Under the pieces are notes generated by a model. That model was not told the DNA's origin, made no database searches, and saw only the letters and a program-made list of their open reading frames with translations. From Desulfobacca acetoxidans (GTDB lineage Bacteria; Desulfobacterota; Desulfobaccia; Desulfobaccales; 0-14-0-80-60-11): DNA of 7,133 nt. Positions within the stretch are counted from its first letter, which is position 1. The number at the start of each line of letters is the position of its first letter. Made by a program: the position numbers and the translations under genes. Below, in pieces: positions 1 through 5,765 of the stretch. Where the stretch lies: positions 1-7,133 of the forward strand of contig DYJG01000039.1 of assembly GCA_020723225.1 (NCBI GenBank), read 5' to 3'.

Positions 1-32
1 AGCACTCCATACCCGTAAATATCCAATTCTCC

Positions 33-46
33 ACCCATTTGTGGGT
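33..46. repeat. Short inverted repeat, first copy of a composite repeat
   Basis: ACCCA (33-37) and TGGGT (42-46) form a perfect 5-bp stem around TTTG. The right arm runs into GGGTAATGATCAG (43-55). A closely related hairpin plus flank recurs at 132-159, so this looks like one unit of a small diverged repeat. No coding region was seen in this stretch. Function unknown. Confidence 0.45.
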
Positions 47-61
47 AATGATCAGCCCCTG

Positions 62-87
62 GGGGGAGAGGGTTAGGGTGATGGGGG
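62..87 (+). repeat. G-rich dispersed repeat, partial copy
   Basis: The G-rich stretch beginning GGGGGAGAGGGTTAGGGTGA matches 5967-5992 at 24 of 26 positions by eye. The C-rich left arm present in the copy at 5952-5992 is absent here, so this copy is truncated. Similar 'ccctctccccc / ggggagagggttggggtgaggg' elements are widely scattered in bacterial intergenic DNA. It is not coding. Confidence 0.6.
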
Positions 88-131
88 AGTAAGACCTTGC
101 AATAACTGCAAATCTGCCATAAGCCTTTTCC

Positions 132-152
132 TTACCCGCCGCTTGAGGGTAA
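132..152. repeat. Inverted repeat, second copy of composite repeat
   Basis: TTACCC (132-137) and GGGTAA (147-152) form a perfect 6-bp stem with a 9-nt loop. The sequence continues as GGGTAATGTTCAG (147-159), which matches 43-55 at 12 of 13 positions, and then GAGAGGGT, which is also present in the first unit. No T-run follows the stem, so it is not a typical intrinsic terminator. Confidence 0.45.
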
Positions 153-239
153 TGTTCAGGAGAGGGTCTGCGAGTTTCCCGATTCCAAACCCTTGCCTTG
201 ACCCGGCCCTTTCCTCTTTTCCCCCTGCACCGGGATGAT

Positions 240-245
240 TACAAT
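240..245 (+). promoter_or_regulatory. Possible -10 box for dinB (leaderless)
   Basis: TACAAT matches TATAAT at 5 of 6 positions and ends 8 nt before the dinB ATG at 254, so transcription would begin at or within a few bases of the start codon. The hexamer 17 bp upstream (TTTTCC, 217-222) is a poor -35. No Shine-Dalgarno sequence precedes the ATG, and no LexA-like operator is evident. Weak call, supported mainly by the missing ribosome-binding site. Confidence 0.3.
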
Positions 246-253
246 GTTAATTT

Positions 254-1330
254 ATGAGGATCATCGCCCATCTGGACATGGACGCCTTTTTCGCGGCGGT
301 GGAGGAGCGGGACCACCCGGGACTCAAAGGCCTCCCCATCGTCGTGGGCGCGGACCCGGCCGGGGGCCGGGGCCGGGGGGTGGTCTCCACCGCCAATTAC
401 GCCGCCCGGAAATACGGCATCCATTCGGCGCTGCCCATTTCCACGGCCTGGCGGCTGGCCGAAAGGGCCAAAGCCCGGGGAGAGCCGGAAACGGTCTTTT
501 TGGGGGTCAATTACCGCCGCTATCGGGAGGTGTCCGAGAGGATCATGGCCCTGGTGCGCCGCCGTTCCCCCCTGGTGGAGGAGGCGGGCATCGACGAGGT
601 CTATTTCGATCTGAGCTTTGCTAGCTCCTTTGAGAAGGCGGCGGAGATCTGCCGGGAATTGAAAAAAGAAATTCGGGAACGGGAAAATCTCACCGCGTCC
701 GTGGGACTCGCCCCCAATAAACTGGTGGCCAAGATCGCCTCCGATTTCCGCAAACCCGACGGCCTCACCGTCGTCACGCCGGAGGAGGCCGAGGCCTTTC
801 TGGAACCCTTGGCGGTGCGGAAAATCCCCGGCATCGGCCCCAAGACCGAGAACCGCCTGGCTAAGGAGGGCATCCGCTTAGTCCGGGACTTGAAAAGATT
901 CTCCCGGGAGGAATTGCAGCTGCGCTTCGGCAAATGGGGGCCGGAGCTCTATGATCGGCTCCGGGGCCGGCATGAGGCCCCGCTGCAGGAGGAATACGAA
1001 CCCAAATCCGTGGGCGAGCAGGAGACCTTCGGGGAGGATACCGGGGACCTGAACCTGATCTTCGAAACCCTGCTGGGCATGTGCGGCGGCGTCTGGAAGC
1101 GCATGCGATCCGAAGGTTTCCTGACCTTTCGCACCGTGGTGGTGACCGTCCGGTTCGCGGATTTCGACACCCATTCCCGGAGCCACACCCTGGCCGCGGC
1201 CACCGGCTCCTTTGACCGGCTGCGGTTCACCGCCATGAAACTGCTCATGCCTTTCCTGGACCGGCGGGAGAACCCCCGGCGCAAGCTCCTGCGGCTCATC
1301 GGCGTGCGGGTGGAAAAATTGGAGAAGTAG
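254..1330 (+). CDS. dinB: DNA polymerase IV (Y-family translesion polymerase)
   Basis: 358-residue Y-family DNA polymerase that inserts nucleotides opposite damaged template bases in the cytoplasm. The N-terminus shows the HLDMDAFFAAVE block with metal ligand D8 and steric-gate position F13. The second catalytic block is GIDEVYFDL with D114 and E115. The first residue of that block is usually Ser ('SIDE' or 'SLDE'), so Gly is a mild variant. A helix-hairpin-helix thumb, KIPGIGPKTENRL, begins near residue 190. The little-finger domain fills roughly 240-358 and ends in RLIGVRVEKLEK. The start at 254 is forced: an in-frame TAA sits two codons upstream, and the catalytic block starts at residue 6. 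There is no visible Shine-Dalgarno. The protein stops just after the last little-finger strand, without an obvious C-terminal beta-clamp-binding tail. It is transcribed toward the toxin-antitoxin locus. The family call is secure. Confidence 0.95.
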   Translation: MRIIAHLDMDAFFAAVEERDHPGLKGLPIVVGADPAGGRGRGVVSTANYAARKYGIHSALPISTAWRLAERAKARGEPETVFLGVNYRRYREVSERIMALVRRRSPLVEEAGIDEVYFDLSFASSFEKAAEICRELKKEIRERENLTASVGLAPNKLVAKIASDFRKPDGLTVVTPEEAEAFLEPLAVRKIPGIGPKTENRLAKEGIRLVRDLKRFSREELQLRFGKWGPELYDRLRGRHEAPLQEEYEPKSVGEQETFGEDTGDLNLIFETLLGMCGGVWKRMRSEGFLTFRTVVVTVRFADFDTHSRSHTLAAATGSFDRLRFTAMKLLMPFLDRRENPRRKLLRLIGVRVEKLEK

Positions 1331-1373
1331 GGAAATGCTTGCGGGGCTTGCTTTTGGCAATCGCTGGAGAAGA

Positions 1374-1457
1374 CTAAAGGCAAACTTCTGATGGAACCCG
1401 TAGGCGCCTACGGGCCGGTGGCAGGGAAGTCCGGAACCTCCCGGGCTTAAGGCTCAT
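1374..1457 (-). pseudogene. Vestigial toxin start after the orphan antitoxin
   Basis: On the minus strand ATGAGC begins at 1457, inside the 3' end of the orphan antitoxin, and overlaps it by exactly 11 nt (1447-1457). The intact vapBC pair has the same 11-nt overlap (2155-2165) and the same ATGAGC, with 9 of 11 bases identical. Here the frame continues for only 27 codons to TAG at 1374, giving MSLKPGRF and then Arg/Pro-rich residues that do not resemble a PIN domain. The frame also runs through the 1397-1414 palindrome. I read it as the fossil junction of a lost toxin gene, not as a functional protein. Confidence 0.4.
1397..1414. repeat. Perfect 18-bp palindrome in a convergent gap
   Basis: CCCGTAGGCGCCTACGGG is its own reverse complement over all 18 positions. 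It lies between the 3' ends of dinB (+, 1330) and the orphan antitoxin (-, 1447). As RNA on either strand it could fold into a stem of about 7 bp with a GCGC loop. It could serve as a bidirectional transcription stop or be a REP-like element. There is no T-run on either side, so a classical intrinsic terminator is not supported. The rest of 1331-1446 shows nothing coding that I can support. Confidence 0.6.
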
Positions 1458-1677
1458 GCGCCTCTTCCCGGCGGAGATCAGGCGCGGCCGCATCTTTCTG
1501 GACCCCGGGACCCGCCGCCAGATACTGCCCCATGACCAGGAGGTAGGCCTCCTCCTCCTGCATCTTCTCCCGAAGCATCTCCCGCACCAACCGGCAAATC
1601 CCGATGTTCCGCGCAGCCGCCCGGCTCCTGGCCCAGTGGTTGACTTCTTTGTCCAGGGTGATGTTGACTTTCTTCAT
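1447..1677 (-). CDS. Orphan ribbon-helix-helix antitoxin, VapB-like
   Basis: 76-residue homologue of the antitoxin at 2155-2385. By eye about 60% of residues are identical over the first ~57 positions, including KxMQEEEAYLL and a C-terminal RREE. The N-terminal MKKVNITLDKEVNHWARSRA block is the beta-strand and first helix of the RHH/CopG DNA-binding fold. The C-terminal half should be the toxin-neutralising segment. A TTG two codons upstream (1683) is possible, but ATG 1677 aligns with the paralogue and lies 6 bp after the expected -10. No toxin gene follows: downstream come the palindrome and convergent dinB. In the best-matching nucleotide block (1531-1568 against 2239-2276, 33 of 38 identical) most differences fall at silent positions. 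That suggests the protein has been under selection since duplication. It could cross-neutralise or co-repress the neighbouring pair, or simply be decaying. Confidence 0.8.
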   Translation of the reverse strand: MKKVNITLDKEVNHWARSRAAARNIGICRLVREMLREKMQEEEAYLLVMGQYLAAGPGVQKDAAAPDLRREEAHEP

Positions 1678-1683
1678 AATCAA

Positions 1684-1711
1684 AAGGTAGTGCTGGCTGG
1701 TTCCATGTCAA
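1684..1711 (-). promoter_or_regulatory. Degenerate promoter of the orphan antitoxin
   Basis: On the minus strand the -35 TTGACA is at 1711-1706, a 16-bp spacer follows, and the -10 position (1689-1684) reads TACCTT, only 3 of 6 against consensus. The ATG is 6 bp beyond it. The 11-mer ATCTATTGACA is shared exactly with the intact vapBC promoter, so the two regions look duplicated, with this -10 weakened. It sits in the 47-bp gap after the toxin stop codon. Activity is uncertain. Confidence 0.5.
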
Positions 1712-1724
1712 TAGATAGGAACTA

Positions 1725-2165
1725 TTAGGGCAAGTCTTCGGGGGAAATAAGGAAGGGATTAACCACTCGCAGGTCGCCAACCTCCATTCCTGCCTGGAAA
1801 TCTTCACTCAGTAAATACCGGCAACCCGCGGCCTGGGCCGCAGCCGCAATCAAGGCGTCCCACCAGGAGAAGCCATAACGGTCCTGGATAAGCCAAGCCC
1901 CTTCCAGCAGCCGAATGTCCGTCAGCAAGGGCTGCCAGGCCAGCAAGGCCCTGATGACCCTGCGGGCTGTGTCGGGCTCCATCCCTGGTTTCATCTTGGT
2001 TGTGACGGTCGCATAAAATTCCTGGAGCACCTGGTAGCTCAAGCGCCCTGTCCGGCTCTCCCAGAGAGCCGCGATCCAGGCCGCGGCTTTTTTCTGTTTT
2101 TCCGGCTCCGACGTGTCCTGGCAGTACACCAACAAGTTGGTATCCACAAAAATATTAGCGCTCAT
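1725..2165 (-). CDS. vapC: PIN-domain ribonuclease toxin, VapC-like
   Basis: 146-residue PIN-domain protein, expected to be a metal-dependent endoribonuclease that cleaves RNA in the cytoplasm and slows growth when free of its antitoxin. Visible acidic residues match the family's quartet: D8 in FVDTNLLVY, E49 in LQEFY, D103 in SWWDALIAAAA, and D122 in LLSEDF. The length is normal for VapC. The ATG at 2165 overlaps the antitoxin's stop by 11 nt, so translation is probably coupled. Upstream there is only a weak GAAG-type ribosome-binding site, fitting lower toxin than antitoxin output. It is the second gene of a minus-strand operon whose promoter is at 2392-2420. No truncation or missing catalytic residue is seen, so it is probably active. 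The exact RNA target cannot be told from the sequence. Confidence 0.9.
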   Translation of the reverse strand: MSANIFVDTNLLVYCQDTSEPEKQKKAAAWIAALWESRTGRLSYQVLQEFYATVTTKMKPGMEPDTARRVIRALLAWQPLLTDIRLLEGAWLIQDRYGFSWWDALIAAAAQAAGCRYLLSEDFQAGMEVGDLRVVNPFLISPEDLP

Positions 2166-2385
2166 AGAGTTCTTCGCGTCGGGGGTAATGTTCTCCGGGT
2201 TTTTTCAGGGCCTTGGGTTTGACCGAGAAGTACTGCTCCATGGCCAGGAGGTAGGCCTCTTCTTCTTGCATCTTTTCCTTGAGCATCTCTCCCAGCAGAC
2301 GGGAGACGCTGGTATTCTGTTCTGCGGCCCTGATCCTGGCCCAGCGGGCCACCTCTTCATCCAGAGTGATGGTCACGTTCTTCAT
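2155..2385 (-). CDS. vapB: Ribbon-helix-helix antitoxin, VapB-like
   Basis: 76-residue antitoxin of the VapBC pair. The N-terminal MKNVTITLDEEVARWARIRA block followed by SVSRLLGEMLKEKM is a classic RHH/CopG arrangement (strand, helix, helix), which dimerises and binds operator DNA. The EEEAYLL...RREELYER tail should wrap the toxin and block its PIN active site. I start it at ATG 2385. An in-frame GTG at 2406 lies inside the promoter spacer and would not be transcribed from the promoter at 2392-2420. From that promoter the first transcribed base is predicted to be the A of the ATG, giving a leaderless mRNA. The stop codon overlaps the toxin start by 11 nt. By family rule the VapB-VapC complex represses this promoter, and GTGTTACAC (2398-2406) is a plausible operator half-element. 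Confidence 0.88.
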   Translation of the reverse strand: MKNVTITLDEEVARWARIRAAEQNTSVSRLLGEMLKEKMQEEEAYLLAMEQYFSVKPKALKKPGEHYPRREELYER

Positions 2386-2391
2386 AACACA

Positions 2392-2420
2392 ATAATAGTG
2401 TAACACGAAGACTGTGTCAA
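2392..2420 (-). promoter_or_regulatory. vapBC promoter, leaderless
   Basis: On the minus strand a perfect -35 TTGACA (2420-2415), exactly 17 bp of spacer and TATTAT (2397-2392, 5 of 6 against TATAAT) form a near-consensus sigma-70 promoter. Six bases separate the -10 from the ATG at 2385, so the expected +1 is the start codon itself. The spacer holds the palindrome GTGTTACAC (2398-2406). GTGTTA also recurs at 2390-2385, so an RHH repressor could bind over the core promoter. Confidence 0.75.
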
Positions 2421-2640
2421 TAGATTTGCTCTAATAATAGCTCATTTCTTCCTGAGAAAATAGGCAGATCTTGCCGCCCTAGTAACCTGCCGTCTTTTCT
2501 AATAAGCAAAATTAGCAACCAATTCAACATGATATCTTGCCATGGCGCTGGCATTTTTCTTGCTTCTCGGGTGTTAACCCCTTCCGGGTGAAGTGTGATC
2601 CTTTGTTTGCATCCAGGCCAATTCTTTTACCGGCGGCGCT
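2421..2640. other. Divergent intergenic spacer
   Basis: This AT-richer spacer separates vapBC (-) from the glycosyltransferase cluster (+). It contains CTAAT...ATTAG inverted arms near 2499-2515. A small TGCCA/TGGCA hairpin (2538-2542 / 2549-2553) is followed by TTTTT. The stem is only 5 bp, so a real terminator or attenuator is doubtful. I found no convincing -35/-10 pair for the glycosyltransferase genes and no open frame worth calling. Confidence 0.4.
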
Positions 2641-4368
2641 ATGAACCTTTTGGTGGTGGGAGGTTTTTTCCTTACCGAGGCCCTGGAGATGCTGGGCCAT
2701 CGGGTGATCCACGCGCAAGAATTTGCTTCCGGCCCCGGGGAAGAGGTGGATCTGGCCGCGGTGTGGGAGCGGTTGCCGGCCAATGACCGCCCCGACCTGG
2801 TCCTGGTAGTGGAGCGCCTCGGTCCCCGCCGCCTCCCCCTCAATCTGGAAAAGATCAAGGTTCCCCGGGCTTTCTATGCCCTGGACCCCCACCTCAACCT
2901 CTATTGGCACCGGAAATACGCCTCTGCTTTCGACCTCATCTTTACCACCCAGCAGGCCAGCATGTCGGCCTTTAAGGCCAAAGGAAGGCCGGTCCATTGG
3001 CTCCCCTGGGCCGTGAACCTGGGGGTGGTCTTCGATCACGCCCTGCCCCGGACTTACGAGATCGCGTTTGTGGGCCGGGTGGACCCCTGGTTGCGCCGCA
3101 AGCGCCACTGTATCCTGGAAGCCTTGAAGAGCCGTTTCCCGGTGCGCCTCTGGGGGGACCGGGCCGACAACCAGGTGGACCAGCAGGAGATGGGGCGCAT
3201 CTACAGCCAGGCCCGGGTGGTGGTGAACGAGTCCATCCAGGGGGAGGTAAATTTAAGGGTCTTCGAGGCATTGGCTGCGGGGGCCCTGCTCCTCACCGAG
3301 GACGTGGGTCCCAATCTCTTGGGCCTGTTCACCCCCGGCCGGCATTTGATCACCTTTGGGCCCCAGGATCTCCTGGAAAAAGCCGCCTACTTTCTCAGCC
3401 ATGAGGAGGAACGTCTGGCCATCGCCACCAAGGGCCGGGAGCGGGTCTTGGCCCGGCACCACACCCTGGCCCGGGCACGCCAGTTCCTGGAGTACCTGGG
3501 GGAAGGGGGCTGGTCCCGGCAGGCCGCAGATCATTTGCAACTGGGGCAGACCCTGTTGCATCTCTCCTTCCGGGGGCTTTACCAGGTCCGGCTGGGGATG
3601 GCCCGGGCCCGGTTTCATCTCCGGAAAGCCCTGGAGGAACATCCCGATTGCGCCCCCGCCTATCTGGCTCAGGGCCAACTGGACTTGATGGCCCACGACC
3701 CGGGGGGGGCATTGGCGGCTTACGATCAGGCCCTGGCCCTGGCTCCCGGGGATTTCCACGCTCACCTCCTCCGGGGGCATCTGCTGCGGCATCAAGGGGG
3801 CTTGAGGAGCGCGGCCGCGGCCTTCCGTCAGGGCTTGAAGCACGCGGCCCAAGCCCCTTATCAATTGCGGCGGGCGGTGCGGGCCTTGATTCCCGGGGAG
3901 ATGGATACCGCGGCCTTCTTCACCGGCCTGGGAGGGATTTACGAGGCACAGGGCCTCACCCTGGAGCCCGGTTATCCCCCGGCCCCCGAACCCAGGTTCT
4001 TTGCGTACGCTGTGGAATACTACCTTCATGCCTTAAAACTGGACTCCGTATACGTGCCGGCCTTGAAATCCCTGGGGATTCTCCTGGAGCGCCACGGCCT
4101 TTCCTGTGAGGCCATCCCCTACTTGGAAAGGTGGGCTCAGGCGGAACCAGAGAACCCCGAAGCCCGCCGGCTGCTGGGCCGGGCCCAGTTGCAGGGTTAT
4201 CAGCCCCGGGAAGGCTTGAAGAATTTGCTGATGGCCCAGGTCCTGGAACCCCGGATGGACCTGATGGAAGCCCTCAGGGGTCTGCCCGTGGCCCCGGGGA
4301 CCTTGAAGACCTTGCTGCCTCAAATTACTCCGGAGGAATTATGGACCTGCCAGGCTCTCCCCTGTTAA
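2641..4368 (+). CDS. CgeB-like GT-B glycosyltransferase with TPR tail
   Basis: 575-residue two-part protein. Residues 1 to about 300 resemble CgeB-family GT-B glycosyltransferases. The MNLLVVGGFFLTEALEMLGH start is the first Rossmann strand and helix. AFVGRVDPW opens the second Rossmann domain. NESIQGEVNLRVFEALAAG (about 196-214, with E209 in the sugar-nucleotide-binding position) followed by LLLTED is the Glyco_trans_1_2-type C-terminal motif. From about 320 onward come TPR-like helical pairs, for example ALAAYDQALALAPGDFHAHL near 357-376, a second set near 455-535, and a less regular insert between. TPRs usually dock protein partners or the acceptor. ATG 2641 is chosen because it opens exactly at the first Rossmann strand, and no other start exists between it and the in-frame stop at 2596. 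The ribosome-binding site is weak. It is the first gene of the cluster, and its last 28 nt overlap the next transferase. Donor and acceptor are unknown. Surface glycan or flagellin-type protein glycosylation is the likely context. Confidence 0.85.
   Translation: MNLLVVGGFFLTEALEMLGHRVIHAQEFASGPGEEVDLAAVWERLPANDRPDLVLVVERLGPRRLPLNLEKIKVPRAFYALDPHLNLYWHRKYASAFDLIFTTQQASMSAFKAKGRPVHWLPWAVNLGVVFDHALPRTYEIAFVGRVDPWLRRKRHCILEALKSRFPVRLWGDRADNQVDQQEMGRIYSQARVVVNESIQGEVNLRVFEALAAGALLLTEDVGPNLLGLFTPGRHLITFGPQDLLEKAAYFLSHEEERLAIATKGRERVLARHHTLARARQFLEYLGEGGWSRQAADHLQLGQTLLHLSFRGLYQVRLGMARARFHLRKALEEHPDCAPAYLAQGQLDLMAHDPGGALAAYDQALALAPGDFHAHLLRGHLLRHQGGLRSAAAAFRQGLKHAAQAPYQLRRAVRALIPGEMDTAAFFTGLGGIYEAQGLTLEPGYPPAPEPRFFAYAVEYYLHALKLDSVYVPALKSLGILLERHGLSCEAIPYLERWAQAEPENPEARRLLGRAQLQGYQPREGLKNLLMAQVLEPRMDLMEALRGLPVAPGTLKTLLPQITPEELWTCQALPC
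4332..4337 (+). promoter_or_regulatory. Shine-Dalgarno of the GT4 gene
   Basis: GGAGGA lies 3 nt before ATG 4341, inside the 3' end of the preceding gene (spacing about 6 nt from the GGAG core). It fixes the start of the second transferase at 4341 rather than at an upstream in-frame ATG at 4131. The stretch before 4341 in this frame is low-complexity Gly/Pro sequence and is an off-frame shadow of the CgeB-like gene. Confidence 0.75.
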
Positions 4369-5765
4369 TCGGTTTCTATACCGAAGGCCTGCCTTTCGAT
4401 GGGGCCACCATCTACGAGAAAGGCCTGGGGGGCAGCGAATCCGCGCTCTATTTCCTGGCCCGGGAGTTTGCCAAACAAGGCCACCGGGTCCAGGTCTTTT
4501 GCCGCACCCGGCGGCCGGGCTCCTATGAGGGGGTGGAATACCGCCATTTGGAAAGCTTGCCCGCAGTTGCGGCCACGCAAATTTTTGACGTCTTCATCGT
4601 CAGCCGTTTTCCCGGGGTCTTCAATCTGCCTTTCCAGAGCCGCTTAAAGGTGATGTGGAATCACGACAACCTGGTGGAGCCCCAAACTTACCGCCGGGAA
4701 ACCTTTCGGGCCGACCTCTTTTTCACCTTAAGCGCCTACCATGAAGCGGAATATCTTTCCCAGCTGCCGGAGCTGGCGCCTTTTTCCCACCGCACCAAAA
4801 ACGGCGTGGACCTGGAGATGGCACAAGCAGCCGCCCGGGCCGCGGACAAGGACATGGCCAAGGTCGTTTACGCCTCCCGGCCGGAGCGGGGTCTGGAGAT
4901 CCTGCTGCGCCACATCTGGCCCCGGCTGCTTCAGGCCCGGCCCGAGCTGCAACTATATCTCATGGGTTATGAGGCCCCGAATAAACCCGGGCAGGAGCAT
5001 ATGGCCGGCCTGGTGGCCAACGCGCCCCGAACCACGGTCCTGGGGAGCCTGGCCAAACCGGAATACTACCGCCATCTGGCCGAGGCCGCATTGCTGCTCT
5101 ATCCCTGTTCCTTTCCGGAGATCAGTTGCATCGTCGCCCTGGAGGCCCAGGCCCTGGGCACCCCCATCATCACCAGCCGGGATTTTGCGCTCACGGAAAC
5201 AGTGGGGGTCTCCCGCTACCTGATCTCCGGGCGTCCGGCCTTTCCCGCGTATCAGGAGGCCTTTGTGGACCGGGCTCTCCTTTATCTGAACGACCGCGAC
5301 CGCTACCTGCAGGATACCGCCGCGGCCTTGGAGTGGGTGCGGGAGCGCTATTCCTGGCGGCAGATCGCCGGGGAATGGCTGGAACTCTTTACCCGTTATC
5401 TGGCCCGGCAGGAAGAGCAATTAACCTATTCCCTGTTTCTGGGAAACCAGGGCGGGACCTCATGCTCCTGGCCGGCGCCGCCGCCCGCGGAGGTGCGTTA
5501 CCTCACCCTGCTGGAGCGGCAGATGGACCTGGCCCTGCTGAAACCCCGCCTGGAAGCGGAAGCCCGGGGAGAATGGCTTCTGCTGCTGGAGGATGCCGCC
5601 TTGTCGGGGGCTTTGCCTCCGCTCCAGCTCCTGATGGATGCCAACAGCGTGGATTGGTTCGGCTTCCGCCGGGAGCCCCAGCCCCCGGGCCACTGGTCCG
5701 GAGTGCTCTTCCGGCGCCATTGCCCCATGAACCCGGATAACGGCCTGGAGGTGATGATTCCATGA
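4341..5765 (+). CDS. GT4-family glycosyltransferase with C-terminal extension
   Basis: 474-residue GT-B enzyme of the retaining GT4 type, transferring a sugar from a nucleotide-sugar donor. The N-terminal loop GLGGSESAL (28-36) is the Gly-rich donor/acceptor loop. YASRPERGLE (177-186) starts the C-terminal Rossmann domain. PEISCIVALEAQALGTPII carries the EX7E pair (E260, E268). The GT4 fold ends near residue 350. About 120 extra residues follow, including ARGEWLLLLEDAAL (408-421) and WFGFRRE (439-445), which look like the second half of a GT-A/GT2 domain with its acidic metal motif altered to E-D-A. The ATG overlaps the upstream gene by 28 nt, so the two are co-transcribed and probably translationally coupled. 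No membrane segment is seen, so it is cytoplasmic or peripherally membrane-bound. The acceptor is unknown. Confidence 0.9.
   Translation: MDLPGSPLLIGFYTEGLPFDGATIYEKGLGGSESALYFLAREFAKQGHRVQVFCRTRRPGSYEGVEYRHLESLPAVAATQIFDVFIVSRFPGVFNLPFQSRLKVMWNHDNLVEPQTYRRETFRADLFFTLSAYHEAEYLSQLPELAPFSHRTKNGVDLEMAQAAARAADKDMAKVVYASRPERGLEILLRHIWPRLLQARPELQLYLMGYEAPNKPGQEHMAGLVANAPRTTVLGSLAKPEYYRHLAEAALLLYPCSFPEISCIVALEAQALGTPIITSRDFALTETVGVSRYLISGRPAFPAYQEAFVDRALLYLNDRDRYLQDTAAALEWVRERYSWRQIAGEWLELFTRYLARQEEQLTYSLFLGNQGGTSCSWPAPPPAEVRYLTLLERQMDLALLKPRLEAEARGEWLLLLEDAALSGALPPLQLLMDANSVDWFGFRREPQPPGHWSGVLFRRHCPMNPDNGLEVMIP

Noticed and set aside
2386..2406. GTG start at 2406 for the vapB antitoxin
   Set aside because: It lies within the spacer of the near-consensus promoter, so it would be upstream of the predicted transcript start. 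The RHH fold begins at ATG 2385.
2538..2558. TGCCA/TGGCA hairpin followed by five Ts as an intrinsic terminator
   Set aside because: The stem is only 5 bp, and no plus-strand gene upstream needs terminating here. It is too weak to call.
4131..4340. An N-terminal extension of the GT4 gene from ATG 4131
   Set aside because: It would overlap the CgeB-like gene by more than 230 nt and encodes low-complexity Gly/Pro residues. A strong Shine-Dalgarno sits just before ATG 4341, where the GT4 fold begins.
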